64,000 nucleotides of DNA from Apostichopus japonicus (taxonomy: Eukaryota; Echinodermata; Holothuroidea; Aspidochirotida; Stichopodidae): the NCBI RefSeq assembly GCF_037975245.1, contig NC_092568.1, forward strand, positions 40,579,631-40,643,630. The letters run 5' to 3'. Below, piece after piece: positions 46,430 through 58,037 of this stretch. The notes beneath the pieces were generated by a model. That model ran no database searches, was not told where the DNA came from, and saw only the letters and a program-made list of their open reading frames with translations. The position numbers and the translations under genes were made by a program. The number at the start of each line of letters is the position of its first letter. Positions within the stretch are counted from its first letter, which is position 1.

Positions 46430-47240
46430 GATAGTGCACTTATGCTTGTAAGGTTTAAATCTGGTATAAAGAAACACAATTATGCAATCGATAAAGGAGG
46501 CAGCTCCCAATGTGATTTTGGATTGCTTCAGTGCATGCCAGGGATGTAGGGGGCGGGGTGGACACAAAGAGGAAAATGATTTTGAGTGGTGAAAATTTTT
46601 ATATAGGCAAACTTATTAGTTAATGCTTTAGGAATACTAACTTTAACGACAATGTACAGGTCACATAGACAAAAAAGTAGGGCGAATTCCCCTCCGCCTA
46701 GTTGCATTAAAACAACAAGAAATGCTTCACTGTCCAAAAAGTGGGGTGTATGTTAACCAGTATATTACTTTTCATAAGATATTGCATCAATATTTTCAAG
46801 GTCTATTTCAGTTGTGAATTAAAGTAACGAAACTATGCAAATAATACGGGAGGTAGCTCTCAATTTGATTTGGCATTTGGTCTGCATAGCACGAGATGGA
46901 AAATGGGTAAGGGTAGAGATTAAAGAAAAGGGGGAAGGTGTTTTGGAGTTGGGTAACATTAGTAAATGAAATATCTAACACTGATAATCGGTGGGCAGGC
47001 TTTCTCCCTCCCATATTTACAAGACAGGTGAATCGGTTCACTGCATACCAGGGGTGAAGGAGGTGTAAGGGCAGCGATTAAGAGAAAGAGGAAGATGTTT
47101 TGGAGTAGGTTCATTTAGTTTATAGATGGTATAAGTGAAATATCCAGGACTGCTACAACCTTGACCTCAATGGACAGGTCAGCCACAGAAAAGGAAGGGT
47201 GAGACATAACACCTCACCTAAGTTACAAAAAGCCAAGGTA
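46430..47240. repeat. Diverged repeat units with a copy beside array C1
   Basis: Related stretches start near 46480 (ATTATGCAAT...GGCAGCTCCCAA), 46832 (ACTATGCAAA...GGTAGCTCTCAA) and 47041 (ACTGCATACCAGG). GTGGGGTGTATGTTAACC at 46742 matches the flank of array C1 (40980-40996), and GTGAAATATCCAGGA near 47137 matches 40846. The family is unknown. Confidence 0.6.
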
Positions 47241-48365
47241 CATTGGACAATTTTCCAGCCCCTCTCCAGTAGTATAGGGTGAAATCATGGAAAAAAACAA
47301 ATGAAGCTGTTAGTACTTGTTCCAAATGAGAAGAAGTGTTAAAACTTTGAAAAAACACATTCCTTTCGTCTAAATGTAAAAAAAAAGACAAGGATGGGGA
47401 AATGTACTGCAAGCAAATTAACTACATTTTCCATCTTGTTCGGTCTGGTTGCCTGCATAATCTACAAAAGAATACAAAAGCACAAATGAAGACATACTAC
47501 ATGCTATTTTAATTGTCACAGTTTATTAACGTACACAAAAGGTTTTACTTGTGTGATGTAATCCAACAGGATTGAATACAAAGCGTTTGGAATGGCAAGA
47601 TGTCACATAATATATCAATTGTGAGTTTACAAATATTCAAAAGTAGGACAGGTGGATGAACCATTAATGAATGGGTCTATAATGCATATAGGACAATACC
47701 AATTTGTGACATTTCACTTTAAACAATATCTGAAACAGAAGATCGTATCAACATGAAATGTTTAAGGCAGAATTCTGGCCTTGAAATCTTTTAGTACCAC
47801 AAAATAGCTGAATATGAGCCAAAGTTGTTTCCTACTTTAACATTAAGTGAAGTACATGGTGGCTACAGCACAACATGCATGAAATGAAGAATTCCAATGT
47901 TTGACAATATGCTTGGTTATTTTTATGCAAAGGAGGTCAAAGATGGCTACAACACAGAATGCATGAGATAATTAATTTCAATGTGTGACAGTACATTAAA
48001 TGATTTTTTTTATGCAAAATGATGTTAACTATGGCTGCAACACTGAATGCAAATGTTATATATTTTTAGGAAAATTCATGTCAAAACAATCGGATTGAAC
48101 AATGCAAAAACAACTCCAGAGATAAAAATGTTCCAATGAAAAATGAAGATTAACACAAGGTCATTTCATTACAATAATTCAATACAATTCAATATAATAA
48201 TTCAAATTTTAGAATGAAGGCGACTGTACTGGTGATAACTAGCTAAACTTTTTTTTTAAAGTCTCTTTTCTTTTTCCAATGTGACATATGCCTGCCACTA
48301 TTAAAGAAAAAAACTAGACAAAAACTCTCTAATACAAAGGTGTTGTGTACATATTTAACAATAAG
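47241..48365. other. Unassigned AT-rich DNA
   Basis: Related stretches about 60-90 bp apart near 47860-48060 share GGCTACAACACAGAATGCATGA-type words; otherwise nothing is recognised. Confidence 0.4.
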
Positions 48366-48519
48366 TTAAGTTAGATGAATAATTTTTTGAAGCTTTGACC
48401 TATAAGATTTTTTTTTCATTAAAAACTTTTTAGAAGAAGAACTTTCCTCTTCAAAGTAGTAACCGAAGGCAATATCTCTCTGTTTTCTACCAAAAAGTCT
48501 GTCAGCTCTTTCCTTTCTG
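48366..48519 (-). CDS. Possible terminal exon, gene unknown
   Basis: On the minus strand a good acceptor (TTTTTTGTCTTTGCAG) precedes AAAGGAAAGAGCTGAC near 48519. The frame reads ERADRLFGRKQRDIAFGYYF, then an acidic-serine patch and a lysine-rich tail to a stop at 48366. The peptide looks protein-like but no family is recognised. Phase with the exon candidates at 48.9-51.1 kb could not be reconciled. Low to moderate confidence. Confidence 0.3.
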
Positions 48520-48557
48520 CAAAGACAAAAAAGAATATCTATTGAATTTGGCATAGT

Positions 48558-48656
<99 letters not shown>

Positions 48657-48680
48657 AATGTAACATATGTACATTAGGTA
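48558..48680. repeat. (TA)n tract and adjoining hairpin
   Basis: About 95 bp of TA, then CCTAATGT..ACATTAGG near 48653-48677, an 8-bp inverted repeat around a 9-nt loop. Confidence 0.85.
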
Positions 48681-48826
48681 GTAGGTATGTGAATCTCATC
48701 TTGTTTAACCTATCTACCATTATATTATAAACAATGTGTTAAATAGTGGATAAAGTATTTTTAGACATAGTGAGTCAGTGCAGCAGTTACTGCATGGTTT
48801 AGTTGTGAAAAGATTACCTGGCAAGC

Positions 48827-48918
48827 AGCCACAGCTTCCAGATCCCTCTTCAACGATTTACTTCATGACCCTTAACTGAACCAGATCCGTTGTTGTCTTG
48901 TCCACTTTTGTCTTGTTC
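48827..48918 (-). CDS. Possible exon, downstream of the 49.5-kb exon
   Basis: Bounded by TTTCATGTTCCAG before 48918 and CTTGCCAG|GTAATC at 48827. Joined to the 49.5-kb exon through its GTGAGT donor, the frame would read a basic stretch (KKRTRQKWTRQQ) and then hit a TAA; other frames also stop. So either the exon borders differ or the gene is dead. Confidence 0.25.
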
Positions 48919-49493
48919 CTGGAACATGAAAAAGATATTAGTATCAATGACCAACATACACGTATATGCAGTTATTACACATTTAAGCAAGTTACATATA
49001 GGTTTTATGAAATCCTCAGCTAAGACAGTGCTGTAAATTTCTCCTAGTACATATTGCCTTTGCCAGCCATCATACATAGGAACACTAACAGCTGATGTGA
49101 CCAATCAACAAGTTCCGGTTACTGAGAGTACATTCCATGTAGAACTGCAAATTGGTGATATAAACTACAATATATGTACTAAGTGTAATCCTGTACTATT
49201 AAGAGCTGCAGTTCTTATAGGTAACAACTCAACATGATGGTGTTTATTATTGAATTCCATCTCAGCTAGTTCATCTTAAATGAATTAAGATTTTTGTATC
49301 AACCAGATGATATGAGACTAATTAATGGGTGATCCTACCCTAACTTGAGAGTCAAGACTACCAGTCTCATGTTTACAAAATAATCATCAGCTAGAAACTG
49401 TCCAAATATTAGCAATCTACAGCAGCTTTTTGAATCTATAATAACAAAACCATAAAACATTAAGACAAGTAAACACTATGACAAAACACTCAC

Positions 49494-49565
49494 TTTTCTT
49501 ACAATGCTTCTTCAATGGTGACCCATGGCAATCATCTGAATCAGTGTCTTCATCATCACTGTCAC
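49494..49565 (-). CDS. Possible exon: acidic Ser-Asp stretch
   Basis: Minus strand between CATGTTTAG before 49565 and AAAA|GTGAGT at 49494 (a second donor, CATT|GTAAGA, lies at 49503). It reads SDSDDEDTDSDDCHGSPLKK, with the first codon completed by the exon at 51096-51149 in matching phase. No known domain. Part of a putative multi-exon gene. Confidence 0.4.
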
Positions 49566-49606
49566 CTAAACATGGTAAATATTTTTACAGTATGTAACCT
49601 TTAAAG

Positions 49607-50705
49607 CAGGCGCGGCGGAACGGAAGAATTATTGGGGGGGCTAATGTGTGGAGACTATCTAAGCGGAGCGCCACCATCAGTTGGCGCGGAGCGTACAAGA
49701 AAATTTTGGGTTATTTCAAACCCCCAGATGGCCGGAAACGGCACTTCCCGTGTGTTTTTTGCTGCGAATACCTAGCCCTAAAATATGGGTCTCAAGTCTG
49801 CAATTTCTCAGATTGCACGTAAAAGTCTGTAAAAACATTGTAATTTGTATATTCGATGGTGTTTTAAGAGAGTACAGTAGCTATTATACTCGTAGTGTAC
49901 TCGCAAAGACGTTTTTGAGTGTAGTAAGGGCAGTGGCGGAGCTAGGGGTATTGGTCGGGGGGGGGGCAAGAATGGTCTGTAGGGGCGCTTTCGACACTAT
50001 CTAAGCGGAGCGCCACCACAGGTTGGCGTGGAGCGTACAGAAAAATTTTGAGTAAAGATACTCCCTAGACTGCAGGAAATGACCCTTTCCGGGCCTTGCT
50101 AATTTGCAGATAAACGGAGAATAAATAGGTGTCGTCGGCATTTTGTCGGAAAATTACACCAACAGAATATGACAAATGTCAATAGGTATATGAGAGCGCA
50201 ATAAAATAGTCAATAATAGCGAATAAGTAAAAAGTATAGTGAAAAGCTGAAAAGGGCGCCAGCAGTCCATTTGAGTCTGTCGGGGGGGGGGGGCATCCGC
50301 CCCCTGACTGTATATATGGACGCTCCGCCACTAAGTAAGGGGATGTTGGAGAACTGGCTGAAATGAGGCAATTCATTGGCCTAAGACGAAGTTGTGTTAC
50401 GCTTACTGGTACTCACACTCACTGCTTCCACTTTTCACGGGGCGTGAAGACGCGGTTGGGGTGACAATGTGGTCTATAGCCAGGGGACGGGCCGAGGGTC
50501 CCACAGCAATTACTAAAATTATTACACCTATATAGTATACGTGTGCATCGGACAGATCGACAAGTATGTATTGAAAAATGGGCAGATGCACGTTTCGGAG
50601 CCTTGGTAAATATTGGGGGGGCTTATCATGCATTTGCCCCCTCAACTTTTTCATTGGGGGCTGAGCCCCCCCAAGCCCCCCCCCCCCCCGGTTCCGCCGC
50701 CACTG
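49607..50705. mobile_element. Non-autonomous hAT element (outer), 1,099 bp
   Basis: Inverted ends CAGGCGCGGCGGAACGG and CCGGTTCCGCCGCCACTG, flanked by an exact 8-bp duplication CTTTAAAG (49599-49606 and 50706-50713), the hAT hallmark. It contains no transposase. It bears poly-G/C runs and the inverted CGCTCCGCTTAGAT signature near 49655-49710. A second hAT element is inserted inside it. It lies between two phase-matched exon candidates, so it would be intronic. Confidence 0.9.
49931..50333. mobile_element. Nested hAT element, 403 bp
   Basis: CAGTGGCGGAGCTAGG at the left and GCTCCGCCACTA at the right, with an exact 8-bp duplication AGTAAGGG (49923-49930 and 50334-50341). It has the same signature block near 49998-50055 as its host element, so it belongs to a related family and inserted later. 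Confidence 0.9.
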
Positions 50706-50713
50706 CTTTAAAG

Positions 50714-51095
50714 TAGATATTCACTTTTACAACACTGCATGTTAAAATGTTAATTCAAGCAAAATAATCATTATTTGCAATTTTCAAACTTGATTGCAGA
50801 TCCGTTCCCTTCAGATTTGCAAGAAATTTCATATTTCATCTTGAATGCCTTGCTATGCTTCCCAGGAAAGTTGATCAATTTAAAGGGTAAACATTTATTT
50901 TCACTTAAATTAACAAAATGTGCCCAAAACTTTTAACTATTTTTTAATCACTATTTTTAAGTTCCCAGGAGTTCTTATTCACGAGGAGCATATATGTTAG
51001 ATGAAACACATACTTGTGCTTAAAGTATCAAACTGATAAACAATGCTGCAATCTATTTTTACTTTTATTTCCTAAAAATTACTATTTGAACTTAC
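50714..51095. other. Putative intron sequence
   Basis: AT-rich with no other signal. Confidence 0.3.
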
Positions 51096-51149
51096 TCATT
51101 AAAACCCCAGATTCGCTGTTAGCGTAAAGTCCCTTGTCTTTACATCTTC
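51096..51149 (-). CDS. Possible 54-nt internal exon
   Basis: Acceptor TATCATTGTAG before 51149 and donor AATGA|GTAAGT at 51096. It reads RCKDKGLYANSESGVLM and ends with one base of a codon that the exon at 49565 completes to serine. The strong splice signals and phase match are the evidence; no family is recognised. Confidence 0.4.
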
Positions 51150-52900
51150 CTACAATGATAATATGACAAATGAACAGCAGTGGTAAAGGGGTAGGCTATT
51201 CTCAAAGATAACATGATACGTGTGACAAATGTTACTGATTGTTTCAATAATTCATGCGATGTAAACATTTTATGATATGAAGAACTGATATAAGACAAAT
51301 TCTACAAATGGCAAGCAATGAAGAAGTAACCTTCCTTTGAAAATAACCTAGCTACCAATGACTGCTCATCCTAAAGCACATTCAAATAAGTCAGTGGACA
51401 CCAGCAAAAGTTCCCCAACCATCTGTCCTCCTCTCAATACCCATAGTTTTCTTGTAATCTTTCAAAAAAAACTATTTCATTATTCAACTACAACAAGATA
51501 CTACTAACATCATTTTCAACCAGGACCAAAACAAGAATGTTTCTATGACTAATGAATGAGCTAATGAATTGAGACAGAAAAAAATGGGTGCACCTCAGTA
51601 TATCGGATCATTTAAGAGCTGTAAACACAAAAAGAAATAAACTCATTCTGTTTTTGGTTCTCTGCAAAGGTGGGTCACTCTCTTCATTACAGTTCCCATC
51701 TCATATATTAAAGACCAAGCAGAACAATGTCTGTATCTCTTTGTATAAATGCATGTAAGCTCAAAAGTCAAAACTTAGAAAATGGCTTAGCTGTATTAGA
51801 AAATACGCATACACAGCATTTCTTTTTGGGGTGCAGTTGTATCAAGGTGTGATTTTGTGACTTAATAACAGGATTACAAAGGAAACAAGGAAAACAATGA
51901 GCTTATGAAATTGAGAACACAATTAAGCATCAAACAATTTAAAAAGAATGATTAACAAACTCTGGATACAACGTTTTCCAACTTGTACCACAACTGAATC
52001 GGTGTGCGATTGCTGTCAGCTTGACATATTGTGACATACCTTGACATGTACTCAATAACAGATATCTGTTTACATATTCAATTTAATGGTAAACTAAGTT
52101 TAGTGAGAAACCATTTTTTTGACAAAAAAGGATTACAAGTTTTTCAGACTTTGACCTTTTCTGACCTCAAATGACTTTTGATCTCCTTCAAAAACCATAG
52201 CAATCATTGATCTTCTCCCGCGGATTACCAACACAACCAGTTTGAAGTTAAGGCAACTTTTACTTCTCCGAGGCACACACATCACTCACGACTGGATAGA
52301 TTTCTTTTACCTTCATCAAGGAATAACAAATACCTAAACTAACAAGCCAGACGATATCTACACTCTTTCAACCTGCATGGCTATAACAGGATTTCAGATT
52401 TAAAGTTTTACAGAAACAAGTATTTCCAAGAAGTGTTCTGAAAGATTTTGCACCCACATGTAACTTTGTAATAGCTAGACTTACTTATCAGCATACTCTA
52501 GTTGCATTGGTATTCCAGTACCTTCTGCCTTCCCTGTTTGGAGAAAGAAATATCACACAAATCATGGGACACTCACTCTTGATAGTCAAAATCTTATAGC
52601 TTACTATGTATAACAAAAGTATGTAAGGACCCGTGTATTACTTGATCCCAAAACCTCAAGATACCAAGATCAGATCTGCACTGAAGGATGTTTTTCTTTA
52701 CTTATAGGACAACTTGCTTTAAAGGGTGTTAAGACTCGCGCACAAAGGAACGTCTCATGCCGGTAATCTGACCTAGTTTCGAATGAGGTGTAACGGAAGT
52801 GTTAGACACCACCATCGATCCCAGAAAATACACACACAACTTGCTACCGTTGCTAATTAGACACTAGTGCAGTCAGTACATGCAGCTACGGTCAATACTA
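51150..52900. other. Mostly unassigned; one more weak exon candidate
   Basis: Near 52486-52534 (minus) a 49-nt stretch between CAAACAG and GATAA|GTAAGT reads KAEGTGIPMQLEYADK in its only open frame. Its phase does not fit the 51.1-kb exon directly, so another exon would be needed. Confidence 0.3.
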
Positions 52901-53086
52901 ACAACACAGTGTGCATATAGTAGCAGCGATGGACATTTCAGGTCTAGATAAAAGATAACAAGGTATCACGTTTCATTACTGTCTGCACTTTGTAGCGACA
53001 CGAACAAAACGTCACTTGCAAGCAACGGAAAGTTAACTTTTTCAGATGGCCGCACACGGTTTGGGGCGAGTCTTCAATGCCTTTAA
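52901..53086. repeat. Dispersed repeat of about 185 bp (copy 2)
   Basis: Second copy of 28546-28728. AATACT occurs on both sides (52894 region and 53086 region), which could be a target duplication. No inverted termini or coding. Confidence 0.75.
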
Positions 53087-53760
53087 TACTGACAAAAAGA
53101 CATTCCCTTATACCTTTATCAAAACAGTGTTACTGCTTGCCAACTTTTGTAATTGTAGTGACTGCCAGAGGAGCCTGGTAAACATGTTTATTAATGGCAG
53201 ATGAATGCCCCATGTGGTCATAGAATCTGTCTCTTTCATACTCTGGGATGTCGAACATTGCATAGAGGGTACTCGTTCGGTAACGCATAGACGTATCAGT
53301 AATTTTGTCAATACATTCCACTTTCACTCCTTTCGCAATTTGAACTTTAGTCCTACTGCAATGAGACGTGTCTATTTTCTAACGGGAAAACTGCAGACAT
53401 TGTTGTTATGATCGTTATATATGAACTTTGACCCGCACACCACGTCATAAAACGTTACTTTCATTATTAAACCTTCCCGGCGCCATTTCTATACCGATTG
53501 TTTCCTCATCGCTTCCTTTAAGGTCAGTATGATTTAGGTAACACATTCTGTAGAAAGTATCTTGTAATATCTAAATATCAGTGTCATAGTGTAAGACATA
53601 CATTAGAAACTTAAGTGATATAGACTGCATAGCATTGTGTAATTTCTTTCTTCTTATCTCCTTTTTGGATTTAAGATTCACTGTGTAATGCAGTTATAGG
53701 CTGTATGCAGCTATATATAGGAATATTGTGATATACATACACACAGTTCTTCATGTAAAC
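53087..53760. other. Unassigned
   Basis: Two overlapping minus frames of 65-67 codons start near 53311-53327; neither shows a recognisable motif. Otherwise nothing. Confidence 0.35.
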
Positions 53761-54117
53761 CAGTGGCGTAGGAAGGTACTTTTGAGTGGGGGGGGGGGGC
53801 TGAAGACTGATGGCCGGCCTGGGGAGGGTCTTAAGGGGAGGGGGTGTCCCCCTCCCCTTTGGATTTTTTTTGCATTTCCAGGTGGTCTCAGATGCAATTT
53901 GGTGCAATATAGCACACTTCAACACCCACTCCATTTTGTAAATATTTTCACCTGTCCTTAGATGCAATTTGGGATTTTTTTCTCATTTGGAAATGAAAAA
54001 GGGGTTTTCTGACTTGCGGAGCGGGGGAGGGACGGAATGATACTTCCGCCCCCCATATTTTTCACTGGGGGCTGGTGCCCCCAGGCCCCCAGCCCCCCCG
54101 GTTCCTACGCCCTTGGT
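53761..54117. mobile_element. hAT-like non-autonomous element, about 357 bp
   Basis: Starts CAGTGGCGTAGGAAGG and ends GGTTCCTACGCCCTTG, inverted hAT-type termini, with poly-G/C runs just inside. A clean 8-bp duplication is not visible. Confidence 0.7.
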
Positions 54118-54478
54118 ATAAATAATGAACCTATCAAAATTAAAGGTCTAATACTAACACATGTATAGCTTTTGACTTCCTCATTACGGTCATAATGGAG
54201 GGGATGAGGGTGGGGTGGGGGGGGGGGTGTTATTTCCATTTGACAGTTGCTGTTCTTTTATTCCAGTTCTTTGAGTTGAATTCTGCAATTTTCCCCCAAG
54301 ACCGTTTCAATTTATAAGAATGAACGTGAAAGTACCTTTTCGCTTATCTATTACATGTTTAGACATATACATAAACTTTGACATTTATAGGAAATTTTTT
54401 ACAGTTAGCTTGATTTTGTATACGTGATTGTTACAAACACTGCATATCACCCCTTCTCCTTGGTAACCTCATCTCATT
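54118..54478. other. Unassigned, with a G-run
   Basis: GGTGGGGTGGGGGGGGGGTG near 54208 only. Confidence 0.4.
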
Positions 54479-54808
54479 TCATTTTGGCGATTTCAATGGT
54501 AAGTTTCGCAGTCGGTTACCCTCCTTACTGACCGCAACACATCTCGGGGGTTTTATACCCCTACATTTATCCCAATCAATATAACTGTTTTCTCGTGTTA
54601 GCACATCGGTTCGTAACTGAATTACAAAATATCGCTGCTGTGGGTACACGCTTACAATAACATTTAAAGCAGCCCCAAAAATGGCTGATGAAAGTGTCGG
54701 AACAACCAGATGGAAGCCACTCCCAGCGGTTACTGCCTTTAAATACATCACATTTTCGGCACAAGAGTATAGTTTGCTAGCTAAACCTGCCTTAAGTTCA
54801 TACTGCAT
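54479..54808 (-). CDS. Possible exon or gene fragment, 109 codons
   Basis: Starts with a true ATG (ATGCAGTATGAACTTAAG) and reads ELKAGLASKLYSCAENVMYL, then HLVVPTLSSAIFGAALNVIV followed by SVYP. A helical stretch followed by L-hydrophobic-x-V-x-SVYP resembles the pattern in vertnin-like and OTU-like proteins, but this is a loose impression. No obvious acceptor; the stop is soon after the motif. It could be a decayed gene copy. Confidence 0.3.
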   Translation of the reverse strand: MQYELKAGLASKLYSCAENVMYLKAVTAGSGFHLVVPTLSSAIFGAALNVIVSVYPQQRYFVIQLRTDVLTRENSYIDWDKCRGIKPPRCVAVSKEGNRLRNLPLKSPK

Positions 54809-55400
54809 CTACCTAAGCCGACCTTTGACCCCCACCTAACACAGAAAGGAGGCTCTACTATATACGGGGAAGTCGACTCATCATAACTTTCACATCTTCA
54901 TTGAGACCTGACATGACCTGACCTGAAATTTCGTGCAGTTTTGTCTTCTGCAAACTTTAAATGAGCTTTCACATACACCAAATAGTGGAGCTATTTTCAT
55001 TTGGGTTATCTACCATGCATGTATATATAATCTCTTTTGAAGGTGAAGTTCTCAAGATAAAGTAGTTATGATATTTTGACCATTATGACCTCTGCAGACC
55101 CCAAGCGACTTTCGATCTCCATCCAAAATAATAGGGTTCTTGTACTCAGTATAAGAAAGACATGCCAAATGTGATGTAACCTATCTTGATATCGTGTGTA
55201 TAAGGTTGTTTAAGGTTTGTGTTTATAAGGCTTTACAGAGTGTGACCTTCGATGACCCCAAAGGACCTTTGACCTCCACGTTAAAACAATAATGTACTTG
55301 TAATCATTAAACGGAAGCCACCTGCAAAATATGAGAGCCAATGCGGCAGGTATATATATATATAGATAGATGTATGACGGACCGACGAACGGACGAACAG
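54809..55400. other. Unassigned
   Basis: Diverged repeats of GACCTTTGACCTC-type words near 55080 and 55265 and in 52155; otherwise nothing. Confidence 0.35.
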
Positions 55401-56250
55401 ATGGATGGATGGATGGATGGATGGATGGATGGATGGATGGATGGATGGATGGATGGATGGATGGATGGATGGATGGATGGATGGATGGATGGATGGATGG
55501 ATGGATGGATGGATGGATGGATGGATGGATGGATGGATGGATGGATGGATGGATGGATGGATGGATGGATGGATGGATGGATGGATGGATGGATGGATGG
55601 ATGGATGGATGGATGGATGGATGGATGGATGGATGGATGGATGGATGGATGGATGGATGGATGGATGGATGGATGGATGGATGGATGGATGGATGGATGG
55701 ATGGATGGATGGATGGATGGATGGATGGATGGATGGATGGATGGATGGATGGATGGATGGATGGATGGATGGATGGATGGATGGATGGATGGATGGATGG
55801 ATGGATGGATGGATGGATGGATGGATGGATGGATGGATGGATGGATGGATGGATGGATGGATGGATGGATGGATGGATGGATGGATGGATGGATGGATGG
55901 ATGGATGGATGGATGGATGGATGGATGGATGGATGGATGGATGGATGGATGGATGGATGGATGGATGGATGGATGGATGGATGGATGGATGGATGGATGG
56001 ATGGATGGATGGATGGATGGATGGATGGATGGATGGATGGATGGATGGATGGATGGATGGATGGATGGATGGATGGATGGATGGATGGATGGATGGATGG
56101 ATGGATGGATGGATGGATGGATGGATGGATGGATGGATGGATGGATGGATGGATGGATGGATGGATGGATGGATGGATGGATGGATGGATGGATGGATGG
56201 ATGGATGGATGGATGGATGGATGGATGGATGGATGGATGGATGGATGGAT
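55401..56250. repeat. (ATGG)n tract, about 212 uninterrupted units
   Basis: 850 bp of ATGG with no interruption seen. It begins after GACGAACGGACGAACAG and ends at ATAATTACTT. Open in several frames on both strands (Met-Asp-Gly-Trp on plus, Ser-Ile-His-Pro on minus), which is a property of the repeat. Confidence 0.98.
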
Positions 56251-56851
56251 ATAATTACTTGGGCATGGCAGGATTACGAAGGTGACCAACGTTATTGTAG
56301 CAAATTTTGCGAAGTTCATTTTGCCTAGACAGAAGAAAATATAAGAAATAAGTACCAACAAATCGAATAAACAAATTGCAAGCCAACGAGGTGATCGATT
56401 TGAATTTTCAATACTGGTTACACTGCAGTCCTAACCTACGACCTAAAACAGCAAATTATAGACTTATTCTTCTAATTGAATTTAAAATAAATTTCTTGAG
56501 CTCTAACATACGTAAACGAATATTGCTTATAGAGCTGGTTCTAAACCGAATTAAATTTGGTTAAAATTAACATTTGTTCAAACTTCTTTATTTATTCGCT
56601 TAATGACATGGGCAATACAGTGATATAGGATTGTGTGTTATCTAGGGGTGCCCTAACTTGGTAAATTTATTTGAGGATTTGGGGGGGGGGGTGGTGAGGG
56701 AGAGGGAGAGGGTTTCCCTGAGGTACTCGTGTTTCTAAGTTCGGTAACGAATTCACTATACATCATCCTCATAAAATTTCAATAGGATGAATTATTAACA
56801 TATGAAAAGGTTAAAACAAACAAACAAACAAATTGAAAAGATATACTTGAG

Positions 56852-56901
<50 letters not shown>

Positions 56902-58037
56902 CAGGTGACGATAACGAATGACAGACTAACTGACTAACAGACTAACATGCTATTAAACCACGATTTTGTTTCTAAAGATAACTGTTTGGCGCAACTATTC
57001 TGATATGTTAACGCCCGCGAAAGTAGAATTGTTCGTCAGTCAGTGTTTCTATAGTCCTGGTTGTATATTTTCATATAGCTGAACTCTCTACCTATGCCAG
57101 TCATAGGTTAGTTCCTCAAGTGCAACCCAAACAAGCAGTGGGAAATCGTAGCTCTTTAGCCTCAAATGACATGTTTTGTTTAGGCCATCCAAATGGTGCC
57201 CTGTTGTTTAAATGAAATTAAACAGAACATGTTTTGATTGAGTTCTTAGAAATAATGAAACAATGGATTAATATTTTAACATTTCGGCATAGACTTAGGA
57301 GCCGATGCCATCATTGTGTTATCCTTAAAGGAGCGTTTCAGAGATTAGGCATAGTTAAAAGGTGAATCATATTGAAATCCCGGAATAGCTGCGTAGAGTC
57401 ATGCTGGGAAGTCCATCATTAAGCTATCTTTGCGCGTATGTATAGGTTAGTCTGCCGCACTGGATTAAGGGGCTGGTTCTTTTGCTTCTCAATCGATTGT
57501 AATTAGAAAGATCAATTTCATTCATATCGATGACAGTCGATTGGGCCTATTATCATGGTCATCGCAGCCTGTTGCAAGGAACTGTTTACTAACGCTGACA
57601 TCACACTATTATGTCACCCGATTCCACGCTTCTAAGCACTCCCGTCGACAGTATGAACAGGCTTAACGCTCAATTTAATAGACACAGCATATATGCTCAT
57701 ACGATCACGAAGAAGAATTGCTTTGAACATGACACGAAAGGTTATCTTGGGGGCTTGGGGGGGGGGGGGGGTGTTGTACATTGCACTATCTATGTTACCA
57801 AGGGACCAGACCAGAAGAGTATCCACTTATTTCTGGTTCCTCAGTCTACTTACATCTTACGAAGAAGAAATTGTCCCAACTATTTGATCATCGAGTCGCA
57901 AAGTTTCTCTAATTGCGGAAACATAACTTACAGAAACTAATAACCTCGTTGTCTTTTCAACGACAGGCAGTGTAAATTTCAGCAAAGTAACCACTTGAAA
58001 ACCTTCTTTGTCCCAGCCTTCGGACGTATGGAAAGCC
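56251..58037. other. Gene-poor; short (TA)n at 56855-56897 and G-runs
   Basis: A (TA)n tract at 56855-56897, G-runs near 56680 and 57757, and (CAAA)n near 56815. No gene supported. Confidence 0.5.

Noticed and set aside
55341-56361. Long frames of Met-Asp-Gly-Trp (plus) and Ser-Ile-His-Pro (minus)
   Set aside because: They are translations of the (ATGG)n tract; a tetranucleotide repeat without stops is open in all relevant frames.
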